Below are positions 10,941-19,132 of a stretch of 64,000 bases of DNA, in pieces. The DNA comes from Metellina segmentata (taxonomy: Eukaryota; Arthropoda; Arachnida; Araneae; Tetragnathidae). Location: the NCBI GenBank assembly GCA_947359465.1, contig OX375874.1, positions 98,707,441 to 98,771,440 on the forward strand. The letters are read 5' to 3'. A program made the position numbers and the translations under genes. A model generated the notes under the pieces. It saw only the letters and a list, made by a program, of their open reading frames with translations. It was not told the DNA's origin and ran no database searches. Each line of letters starts with the position of its first letter. Position 1 is the first letter of the stretch.

Positions 10941-11355
10941 TGGATCTTCGAACCCTGGAAATGAAGGTGAGAGCTCATCCTGAGTTTTTATTTTTTTAAT
11001 TCATGCAACTCCCACACAATTACGGAGCGAAAGTAGACTTTGTTGAAAGCTAATGCTATTCATTTTGTTTAGAACACTTACGTGTTATGTGCACCACAGT
11101 GCAAATTTTATTTAGCACACCATGTGTTAATTAGATTAATGGTTAATTGTGAAACAGTTCATCAGAACTAGATACTTTTTGTGTTATTGGGTTAGAGAAT
11201 AACTATTTCGTTTTGGAAAACGGGGATTTCTGGGAATGCTTGTCGCTAAGGCGTAAAGTTAATATAAATCATAATTTTAGACTATTTAGAGTGAGGTTTC
11301 CAACCTTTTTATTTTTTTTATTTCTGCATTCTGTGGCGTAAATTTAATTCCTGAG
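10940..11355 (+). promoter_or_regulatory. Retrotransposon leader with upstream ATG and possible intron
   Basis: An ATG at 10940 opens nine codons (MDLRTLEMK) and is followed at 10967 by GTGAGA, a donor-like sequence. An acceptor-like AG at 11354-11355 follows a T-rich tract. Removal of 10967-11355 would join AAG to TTA in phase with the main frame, adding 14 residues before the ATG at 11371. Unspliced, the upstream frame stops at 10999. This is inference from sequence only. Confidence 0.35.
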
Positions 11356-11370
11356 TTAAATTTGTTTGGG

Positions 11371-14300
11371 ATGGCGTATCTCGCGAAAGCAAGGAAGGAG
11401 GATTTGAAGGTGTTGGCAGATGAATTGGGGTTAGATGTGTTGCCGCAACACAAAATCATCGATTTAAAGAACTCAATATTGAACAGCGAAGAATATGAAC
11501 AGGAGTTTACCGAAAATCTTTTAAACAGTATCATAACAGATCGGAAAAATGCCGAGGAAAGGCGTTTCTTGGCTGAAAGTGAGGAAAAGCGCCTCGCTGC
11601 TGAGTCTGAAGAAAGACGTTTTGTGATGGAACTCGAGAAACGTTCTGTTTTCGAGTTAGAAAAGCTAAGGCTCGAAATGGAAGGCCGTCACAATACAGAA
11701 ACATCAAATGAAGGGAATTCGAGCAACTCTAAGCACATATACGATCTACAAAGAGTGATGCAGAAGTTCGATCCTAAAGAAGGAGACATCAGTCTATATC
11801 TGGTTCTTTTCGAGAGGCAGGCAGAACATGCTCACATAAAAAGGGAGGACTGGGTGTCACAGCTTTTGGGTTTATTACCCTATGACATTACTCAGTTAAT
11901 TGCTAGAGAAGAAGCGGCTGTCGCATATGACTACAGCCACGTGAAAGGGTTATTGCTAAAAAGGTTTAAACTAAGCCCAGAAACCTTCCGATTGAAATTT
12001 GTCCAGCTCAAGCGGACTGAAGATAAATCGTGGAAGGATTTTGCCTTTGAATTGACAAATTATTTTGAAGAATGGATTCAAGGTCTTGAGGTTGCGGATT
12101 TCGAAACGTTAAAGCATCTGGTAATTACGGATCAATTCAAACGTAAGGTACCTCCGGAAATGCGAGAGCATTTTGTCGATGAGTGGAGCACAATAAAATC
12201 TCCTACTACTCTAGCGGAACTCCTTGACAAATACGAAAGTGTTCGAGGGTTCAAGAAGAAATTCCAATCACCTGAAAACATAGTAAATAAGGAAAGAAAT
12301 TCACATTTTCAAGAAAGAAGACGCTTTCAAGAAAGGAACTCCGATTTTCCTGCTAGATATGGACAGTTTCACGAGAGGAGTACTCATCAACGTAATACGA
12401 GTCCGAAAAATGAAGCGGGAAGGAAGAAGAAGATTCAGTGTTATTCTTGCGGATCATTTCAGCATCTTAGAAACGCATGTCCTAAGCTAGGAAGAAGACA
12501 AACTTCAGCAGTTGTGAGCAATATTGGAGCCCAAGACGCTACAACATCATGTGCAAGGGAAGACATGGTGGAGCCTCCATCGATGTTGACGGCAAAAGTG
12601 ACCGTTCCAGTCACAAAGCCTGTAGAATACCAAAGAGGTATTGATGAACTCAAGATAGTGAGTTTAAAAAGCGGTAATAATATCTTCGACGGTATTATCG
12701 ACTCTGGAGCGCAGATTTCAGTCATCCGGGCTGATCTGATTGAGGATTCTCAAAATGAAGGGGAAGGAAAAATTAAAATTGTATCCGCATTTGGTGAGAC
12801 AGAAATGGCACCTCTCAAGATAATCCATGTGAAAATCAATGACGGACGACACGGAGAAATCCCAGTGACATGTGCAGTGTCTGAAAAATTAGTAAGCGAC
12901 ATGCTCGTAAGCGTTTCAACGTATGACGCTTTAAACTCGAAGGTGGAACTTTATGGCAATATTATTAGCCAAGAAGGGGTTTCTCGAGTTGGAGAAATTT
13001 ATTCAGTTTCGTCCTTAAACGAACTTACCTTGGCCCGTAGTGACACCGCAAATCACCCTGGGGTTAATGAGAAACGGAACGAGTTCGTGCAATTTCAATT
13101 GGAAGATGAAAGTTTAAAGGATATTTGGGAATTAGCAAGAAATAGAAGAAATGCATTCGAAGTGCAAGATGGGTTATTGGTACACTCAGAAATCGTAGGA
13201 GGAGAGAAAATTCAGCAGGTAGTTTTGCCTAAATTTAAAAGGCCCTATGTCCTAAAAATGGCACACGAAATTCCATTGGCCGGTCATTTAGGAGAACAGA
13301 AAACCAAACAACGGATAAAGTATTCCTTTTACTGGCGGAATATCAAGATTGATGTCAAGCATTTTTGTGAAAGCTGCAAGGTCTGCCAGCTACGTAGAGG
13401 TACCACTTACAATGACAGAATTCCTATCCAACCTATTGTGAGACCTGAAAATCCGTTTGAAGTGTGGAGTGTAGATTGTATTGGTCCCCTAGAGCCACCA
13501 TCCTCAAGAGGGCACAAGTTTATCGTTTGTGCTGTGGATTTGTGCACGAGATGGGCGGAAGCTATACCAGTCAAGAACATTACTGCGAAAACAACTTGCG
13601 ACGTCCTGATGAAGATTTTCTCCCAGACGGGGTTTCCTAAAACTATCTGTACCGATCAAGGGACAAATTTCACAGCACAGCTCACCAAGGGCTTGATGCA
13701 AGTCATCGGGGTGTCACCAAGATTTTCAACTCCGGGGCATCCAGAAAGCATGGGAGCCGTGGAGAGATGGAACAAAACCCTGAAGGATATGCTCAGTAAG
13801 AACATACAAGAAAATGGTCGACAATGGGATATTCATCTCCCTTTCTTACTATTCGCATACAGAGAAGTACCTCACAGTACCACGGGAGTATCGCCATTTC
13901 AGTTGGTATATGGAAGGTTACCTCCAGGTCCATTAAAATTAATTAAGGAGAGTTGGTTAGGAGAAACCGAAATTCCAACAGGAGCATCTCCTTCTGTTGA
14001 AAAATACTTAGAAGACCTTCGTCAAAGGATGAAAACGGCACACGAGATTGCCGCAGGGAATGCCGAAAAGGCACAAGGCTATTACACATCTAAATATAAT
14101 CTGAGAGCGAGAGAAAAGACTTTCAAGGTTGGTGATAAGGTACTGATCCTTATTCCATCTTCTAGTCACAAACTTCTGAAGAACTGGTCAGGACCTGCAA
14201 CTATTATCCAGTTAACTCGACCTCATTCTGCGTTGGTCGAGATGGAGGATAAAAGCCGAAAAGAGCTGCATTTCAACAAACTACGACCTTATATAGCCCG

Positions 14301-15822
14301 AGTTGAACAGGTGGGGTTGATTTTCGAACAAGATCAGGACTTTGGGGAAATCTTTTATGCCCCTACTCGAAATAAGAGTCAATCTGCCGACGATATTAAG
14401 GGTCATGTGTTCCAGACTACAGAGGCGTTGTGCGAAGAACAGCGACACCAATTAGTTCAGACCTTGGAAGGGTTTCGAGAAATTTTCAGTGCACGACCTG
14501 GCCGAGCCAGAGTTGATGGACATTCAATCAAACTAACTAAAGATTGTGTGCCAAAGAAAATGCATCCCTATCGGGTTCCCATCGCCTTACAAACCGAGGT
14601 GGATCGCCAAATCCAAGAGTTACTTGAACAAGGACTGATTGAAGAGAGTGACAGTGAGTGGGCACACCCAGTCGTCTGTGTGGCCAAAAAGGACGGAAGT
14701 ATAAGACTTTGCGTCGACTTTCGAGTTTTGAACAGTTTTACTGTCCCGGATGCTTATCCAATGCAACAGGCCACCGAGTTACTATTTGAAATTGGTAGTG
14801 CTCCTTTCATCAGCGTTCTAGATTTGACAAAGGGTTATTGGCAAATCCCTTTAGAAGAAGAAGCTAAACCATATTCGGCATTTGTGACACATTCTGGTCA
14901 TTTTCAATGGAACGTTTTACCATTTGGACTTAAAAATGCTGGAAGTACGTTCCAAAAGTCCATAGACAAAGTACTTAAGACACACAGAAAGTACTGCCGT
15001 GCGTATATCGACGATCTGGCCATTTTTTCCAGCTCGTGGGAGAATCACTTGCGTCACATCAGAGACGTGCTGAGAACTCTACAGACCGTTGGATTAACAG
15101 TCAATCTTAAAAAGTGCGAGTTCGGTAAAAAACAAGTGAGGTTCCTGGGACACATTGTAGGTTCCGGAAGACATGCACCAGATCCCCAGAAAATCGAAGC
15201 CATGCAGAACTTAGCACGTCCAACTACTAAGAAAGAGTTAAGAGGCATAATTGGTCTGGCAAGCTACTATCGGGAGTACATTCAGGATTTCTCGTCCTTG
15301 GTTTTACCCTTAACAAACTTAACAAAGAAAAGGGTGCCCAACAAAATACCTTGGAGTGATGAAGAGGAAGCAAGCTTCCAACAATTCAAGCAAAGGCTGA
15401 CGGAAATTCCATTCTTATATACTCCAGTGTTAGATCAGCCATACCAGTTGTACACCGATGCTTCTGCAACAGCGATTGGAGCGTGTCTAGCTCAGCAAGA
15501 CGAAGACGGAAAAGAACGTCCTATCGCCTTTTACAGTAGAAAACTCACCCCATGCCAAACTCGTTGGGCTACTATCGAACGGGAGGCGTATGCTGTTCTA
15601 AGTGCGTTGAAAAAATTTGACACTTGGATATTTGGAGCACAAGTCCAAATTGTCTCCGATCATAACCCCCTTACTTATTTGACCCAGGGAATGCCACAGG
15701 GTGCAAAACTTGCACGTTGGGCTTTGGCATTGCAAAGATATAACATGAATATATTGTACAGAAAGGGTAGTAAGCATGGCAATGCAGATGCCTTATCGCG
15801 CATCAAAATTGATGAACCCTAG
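11371..15822 (+). CDS. Gag-Pol polyprotein, integrase before reverse transcriptase
   Basis: Retrotransposon polyprotein of 1,483 residues, which packages element RNA, copies it to DNA and integrates it. Start chosen at the ATG at 11371; the frame extends upstream only through TTG-type codons. Domains in order: a gag region with a charged, probably coiled-coil stretch (about 60-105); a zinc knuckle C-X2-C-X4-H-X4-C (Cys357 to Cys370); an aspartic protease with DSGA at 444-447; the integrase HHCC zinc site (His632, His639, Cys666, Cys669); the integrase core D702, D762, E798 with the D-D-35-E spacing; a linker; reverse transcriptase with YIDD at 1212-1215; and RNase H with Asp1363 in TDAS, ending close to the C terminus. 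No env-like gene follows. All catalytic residues looked for are present, and no stop or frameshift occurs. Gag and Pol sit in one frame, so any gag excess must come from processing or another mechanism. Confidence 0.95.
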   Translation: MAYLAKARKEDLKVLADELGLDVLPQHKIIDLKNSILNSEEYEQEFTENLLNSIITDRKNAEERRFLAESEEKRLAAESEERRFVMELEKRSVFELEKLRLEMEGRHNTETSNEGNSSNSKHIYDLQRVMQKFDPKEGDISLYLVLFERQAEHAHIKREDWVSQLLGLLPYDITQLIAREEAAVAYDYSHVKGLLLKRFKLSPETFRLKFVQLKRTEDKSWKDFAFELTNYFEEWIQGLEVADFETLKHLVITDQFKRKVPPEMREHFVDEWSTIKSPTTLAELLDKYESVRGFKKKFQSPENIVNKERNSHFQERRRFQERNSDFPARYGQFHERSTHQRNTSPKNEAGRKKKIQCYSCGSFQHLRNACPKLGRRQTSAVVSNIGAQDATTSCAREDMVEPPSMLTAKVTVPVTKPVEYQRGIDELKIVSLKSGNNIFDGIIDSGAQISVIRADLIEDSQNEGEGKIKIVSAFGETEMAPLKIIHVKINDGRHGEIPVTCAVSEKLVSDMLVSVSTYDALNSKVELYGNIISQEGVSRVGEIYSVSSLNELTLARSDTANHPGVNEKRNEFVQFQLEDESLKDIWELARNRRNAFEVQDGLLVHSEIVGGEKIQQVVLPKFKRPYVLKMAHEIPLAGHLGEQKTKQRIKYSFYWRNIKIDVKHFCESCKVCQLRRGTTYNDRIPIQPIVRPENPFEVWSVDCIGPLEPPSSRGHKFIVCAVDLCTRWAEAIPVKNITAKTTCDVLMKIFSQTGFPKTICTDQGTNFTAQLTKGLMQVIGVSPRFSTPGHPESMGAVERWNKTLKDMLSKNIQENGRQWDIHLPFLLFAYREVPHSTTGVSPFQLVYGRLPPGPLKLIKESWLGETEIPTGASPSVEKYLEDLRQRMKTAHEIAAGNAEKAQGYYTSKYNLRAREKTFKVGDKVLILIPSSSHKLLKNWSGPATIIQLTRPHSALVEMEDKSRKELHFNKLRPYIARVEQVGLIFEQDQDFGEIFYAPTRNKSQSADDIKGHVFQTTEALCEEQRHQLVQTLEGFREIFSARPGRARVDGHSIKLTKDCVPKKMHPYRVPIALQTEVDRQIQELLEQGLIEESDSEWAHPVVCVAKKDGSIRLCVDFRVLNSFTVPDAYPMQQATELLFEIGSAPFISVLDLTKGYWQIPLEEEAKPYSAFVTHSGHFQWNVLPFGLKNAGSTFQKSIDKVLKTHRKYCRAYIDDLAIFSSSWENHLRHIRDVLRTLQTVGLTVNLKKCEFGKKQVRFLGHIVGSGRHAPDPQKIEAMQNLARPTTKKELRGIIGLASYYREYIQDFSSLVLPLTNLTKKRVPNKIPWSDEEEASFQQFKQRLTEIPFLYTPVLDQPYQLYTDASATAIGACLAQQDEDGKERPIAFYSRKLTPCQTRWATIEREAYAVLSALKKFDTWIFGAQVQIVSDHNPLTYLTQGMPQGAKLARWALALQRYNMNILYRKGSKHGNADALSRIKIDEP

Positions 15823-16114
15823 TTTTTATTCAGTTCATATAAATATGTATATATATTTTTTTCTTCTCAAAACTGTAATCTGATTTAGATAATTTTGATA
15901 ACGTTCTTGTGTTTTGTATTATGTATTTTATGTGGGAGTTCATGAATGTTAGTGTAGATATTTTTTTTGAGCTCTCACGCTTCTCTCGAAGGACTGGATA
16001 TCGTAATGAAGACCAGCTAATTAATTATGACTTTTAGTTATGATTCTAGATGGCGATTGGCAGCAGCATCATCACTTATGACTTAAGTGATGGATGTGCT
16101 TCCCCGGAGGGACA
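15823..16114 (+). other. Retrotransposon 3' untranslated region and polypurine tract
   Basis: About 290 non-coding bases between the stop codon and the 3' LTR. It ends with CCCCGGAGGGACA (about 16102-16114), a purine-rich tract in the position expected for plus-strand priming. Confidence 0.6.
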
Positions 16115-16563
16115 TGTAAGGTTCGCCATCTCGCATCTTACAAGAAGTGAAACGCCAAGTTGGCAACCCTACATAGAAAACGCCAAACTGGCAACCTAAG
16201 AACAAAGCTTTTTCAATTAAAAGAAACGTCCACAAGATTTCAAGCCGAGGAAGTGCGGCAAAAGCCAATTAAAAAAGTCAGAGCAATAAATAGCTACCGA
16301 GACAAGTAAAAGATAAAATGAATCTTTAGAACAGAGGAGATCAAAAAAAAGATTTTTATACAGCGGTGGGAGGAAAGTTACAATTTTGAATGCCTATCCA
16401 AATGTAATTGCTACTTTATACTACATGTAACTTACGTGACGATCGATTAAATTTAGTAAAATATACTCCAAATACAGAATTTTGACTCTGTGTCTTTTGA
16501 GTTTTTTTTTACTAAACTTTCACGACGGAGTTCATCAACAACCATCGGCCTCGGACCACTACT
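16115..16563 (+). repeat. 3' LTR (449 bp)
   Basis: Matches 10479-10927 without a visible difference. It is followed directly by AACCA (16564-16568), the right target duplication, and then by resumption of the Helitron repeat array. Confidence 0.95.
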
Positions 16564-17660
16564 AACCACTATCAGCATTTTACATGCAATGTTATTGCTA
16601 CTGTCAAACTTTCTCCAAACTAGCAGTGTGAAGTCGGGATCTAAATACAATATCTGTTTCAAGCAACCATCAACATTTCCACCAAACTTCTAAAACAATG
16701 CCTTAAAGGCTTATTGCCACCAACAAAGTGCCCATCCATAAAGACAAAGTGAAATCTCTGTAAAGCCACCAGTGTTATGTTGGGTGGTAAATTTGCCACC
16801 ATCCTAAGTCAATCCAATATTTTTTTTTATCTACTTAAATCATTCCAAACCCACCTGTGTCATGTATGGTGGTCAATTTTGGTTTTGTTCAAACACACCA
16901 TCAATACTGTTCTAGGCTTATTGACACCAACATAAATCTTTTTTGGTAAACTATTTTTATCTTTTCACAGTTTATTTTGCATTCTATTAATCCTTTTTTC
17001 ATTTCAGCAATATTTCTATTTTTTCCCATTATCATTATCTTTATTAATTGTGTTCTATTAATCGTAGTTAGCCCACTAATCTACAGCCAACAAGTTTGTT
17101 CACAATAATCTCTTCAAATCTTATTGCCAACACCAAACCTCAAATCTACAAAGCCAACATCTTTCAGACTTATTGCCACCTACAAAATTTATTATTACTT
17201 TTTTTTTAAATACTAATTCATTTCTTTTGTATATTATCTTTTATAAAATTTCACCTATATTTATTTTTAAACTATTTATATAATTTGACAGTTTATTTTG
17301 CTCTCTATTAATCCTTTTACAATTTCAGCATTATTTATTTTGTATCAATTTTCTAAATTTTAATTATTTATATTGTTTGTGTTCTAATAATCTTTAAACT
17401 TTCAGTAAAGTCTTTTGTTGTCAATAATGTCTTTTGGAAACTACTGTTATTAAATTTTCTAATAATCTTTTTTAATTTTCACAAATATTTCTTTTTTATG
17501 GATTTTTATCTGTACAAACCCTCCTGTGTCATGTCGGGTGGTAAATTTAGGTTCGGTTCAAACACACCATCAATACTGTTCTAGACTTATTCCATCCACC
17601 AAACTGTCCAACCATAAACCCAACTTCACACCTCTACAACTCCCTGGGTGTGTCATGCAC
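16564..17660 (+). repeat. Degenerate repeat array, right part
   Basis: Continues the repeats of 6089-10478: CATTTTACATGCAATGTTATTGC at about 16577, a CAAATCT...AAGCCACC core at about 16750, and GTGTCATGTCGGGTGGTAAATTT near 17526. This shows that the LTR element landed inside an existing array. Later parts are AT-rich and poorly matched. Confidence 0.75.
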
Positions 17661-17813
17661 ACTGAAGGTAAAAAAAACTTGGCATGGTTCAAAACTTAAT
17701 AAGATCTCCAAAATTTTTAATTCGTGTGGCTTTTCAATGTTGTTGATAAAATTTTTATATTCGGGCTTTATATAAAACTACCTTACATTTTAAGCCAGGG
17801 TTTAGGGTGTGCA

Positions 17814-17944
17814 GAGGAGCGACTCAAACAGCTCCTCGGGGGTTGTTCCTTATTACCGGTAGTGTGGAACAACCCTCTGGGGAACAAAAGTAGCCCACCT
17901 CCACGTGGTGTTCCCCGGTCAACGCCGATAGCGTACACTCGGCG
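17814..17944 (+). other. Cluster of four hairpins
   Basis: Four inverted repeats follow one another. GAGGAGC/GCTCCTC has a 10-base loop (17814-17837). GGGTTGTTCC/GGAACAACCC has a 16-base loop (17840-17875) that itself contains TACCGGTA. GGGGAAC/GTTCCCC has a 24-base loop (17879-17916). CGCCGA/TCGGCG has a 10-base loop (17923-17944). The segment is markedly GC-richer than its surroundings. No protein or known RNA family recognised. It lies inside the Helitron, about 540 bases before the internal 3'-like end. Confidence 0.7.
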
Positions 17945-18440
17945 GCAAAGAGGCTACTGAAAACTTCAAAACAATTCATAGTGTGTGTGTCTCAACTCTA
18001 CTCACAAATATATCGCTCATACAATAATAACATTTGCCACACACTCCAAAATTTTCGCAATCTTTGTAAAGCGCTGCAATTTTTTAATTTTATCTACAAC
18101 ATATTTCAATAACTTTTTTCTGCCTTCTTCTCTTCCTAACAAAAAACAAGCCACACAATTTTTCTATTTTAGCCCTCTTTCTCAGCCTTTTCAACCATGC
18201 CATCTTTTTTCCACCTTCTGTCTTTTGTTCCTAAATGTTTCGTTACCCATTCCCCTCACTTCACCTTGCGTATTCAATCTCTTCACATTTTAATACTTAT
18301 GCGTACCAAACACAATTGCCCAGTGTTAGCAAGCAGTGCTCACACCCTACACCACAAAACAAACTGTCAAGGCCAATATAATTTTTACTTAACAAATAAC
18401 AAGGCCACGGCGTTGGTGGTTTTAGTTTGCTAATTTTTTG
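17945..18440. other. AT-rich Helitron interior, no gene seen
   Basis: Pyrimidine-rich DNA with short weak echoes of the upstream array (for example near 18350-18380). No coding similarity. Confidence 0.4.
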
Positions 18441-18449
18441 CGCATTTGG

Positions 18450-18489
18450 TTTACGAAGCAAACCAACACAACGGGCAACACCGGCCTAG
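18450..18489 (+). other. Internal Helitron-like 3' terminus
   Basis: The hairpin TTGGTTT/AAACCAA is followed by AACGGGCAACACCGGCCTAG, ending in CTAG at 18486-18489. The tail resembles ACGGGCAACGCCGGGCTAG at the real right end (19132). The next base is C, not the T expected after an inserted Helitron. Confidence 0.65.
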
Positions 18490-18533
18490 CCACGCATAGT
18501 ATAATATTTATTATATTAATATATACACAACTA

Positions 18534-19132
18534 TCTCTAATATTATAAAAGCAAGTGTTTTTTTGTTTGTTTGTCTGCAGCCACAAAATACTCATGATTC
18601 TATCGCCCTTACAGCAGTCAGATTTGACGCACAGGTAGTCCAAATTTTTTCCAATTTTTGGGTCGAGACGAATTTTTAAATTAAATCAAGAATTTTTTTT
18701 AATTTATTCAATTTTTTTATCCTCCATTGCTTTACCAAACGCGTAGAACTTTTTCTACCCATGTTACGTTGCAGTCAGGGTTTGCAGACATGCCCATCCG
18801 CATAACGCCGATTTTTTTTTTTTCATTTCCGCTTTAATTTTCTATGTGCAAATAAATTTCCAGTCACACCATAAATCTTTTAACTGGAGTCAGTTCTTTT
18901 TTCTATCTCCTACACCGTTAAAGATGGAGTAAAAATTTCAACGGATTTTAAATCTGCGGAAAATTTCAGTTTTAATTGTTATCTAAAAATATAATTTTCT
19001 TTTAATAAATATTTTTTTTATTCAATATATCTTCAACGAATTTTAAATCATCGGAAAATGTTACATCATATTAATACCTTACATCACGGCGTTGTCCGTG
19101 CGACACCATGGGCACGGGCAACGCCGGGCTAG
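18534..19132 (+). mobile_element. Short non-autonomous Helitron-like segment
   Basis: A 599-bp unit that begins TCTCTAATATTATAAAAGC after an A (18533) and ends at CTAG 19129-19132. Its terminal hairpin is GGCGTTG-T-CCGTGC paired with GCACGG-G-CAACGCC, 14 positions with one T/G wobble. It has no coding capacity. It may be a separate element that came to supply the right end of the composite insertion. Confidence 0.7.

Larger units (their letters stand above)
10479..16563 (+). mobile_element. Full-length Gmr1-like Ty3/gypsy LTR retrotransposon
   Basis: A 6,085-bp element with two 449-bp LTRs that look identical base by base, AACCA duplications on both sides, a TGG-starting primer-binding site, a purine tract before the 3' LTR and one uninterrupted gag-pol frame. 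The domain order is gag, protease, integrase, reverse transcriptase, RNase H. That puts integrase before reverse transcriptase as in Ty1/copia, although the enzyme sequences are of Ty3/gypsy type. This arrangement is known for the Gmr1 group. It inserted into the Helitron repeat array, so it is the youngest event here. Identical LTRs and an open frame make recent activity plausible. Confidence 0.95.
1219..19132 (+). mobile_element. Composite Helitron insertion (17.9 kb)
   Basis: The left end is TCTCTACTATTATAAAATG preceded by host A (1218). The right end is CTAG (19129-19132) followed by host T (19133), and just before it is a long hairpin (19089-19126). Insertion between A and T with no duplication, a 5' TC, a 3' CTRR and a subterminal hairpin are the defining Helitron features. 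The interior carries a Rep/helicase gene. Two paralogous empty sites on the minus strand near 43350 and 43593 read straight from GTGACTAA-like into TTTAGT-like sequence, so the whole 17.9 kb is one net insertion. It also contains an internal 3'-like end (18489), an internal 5'-like end (18534) and a nested LTR retrotransposon, so its present length is inflated. Whether it ever moved as this composite is inference. Confidence 0.85.

Noticed and set aside
11362..11370. Gag-pol start at 11362
   Set aside because: The codon there is TTG. The first in-frame ATG is at 11371, so a eukaryotic start is placed there.
17724..17960. 78-codon frame over the hairpin cluster
   Set aside because: No similarity seen. 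The inverted repeats explain the local composition better than coding.
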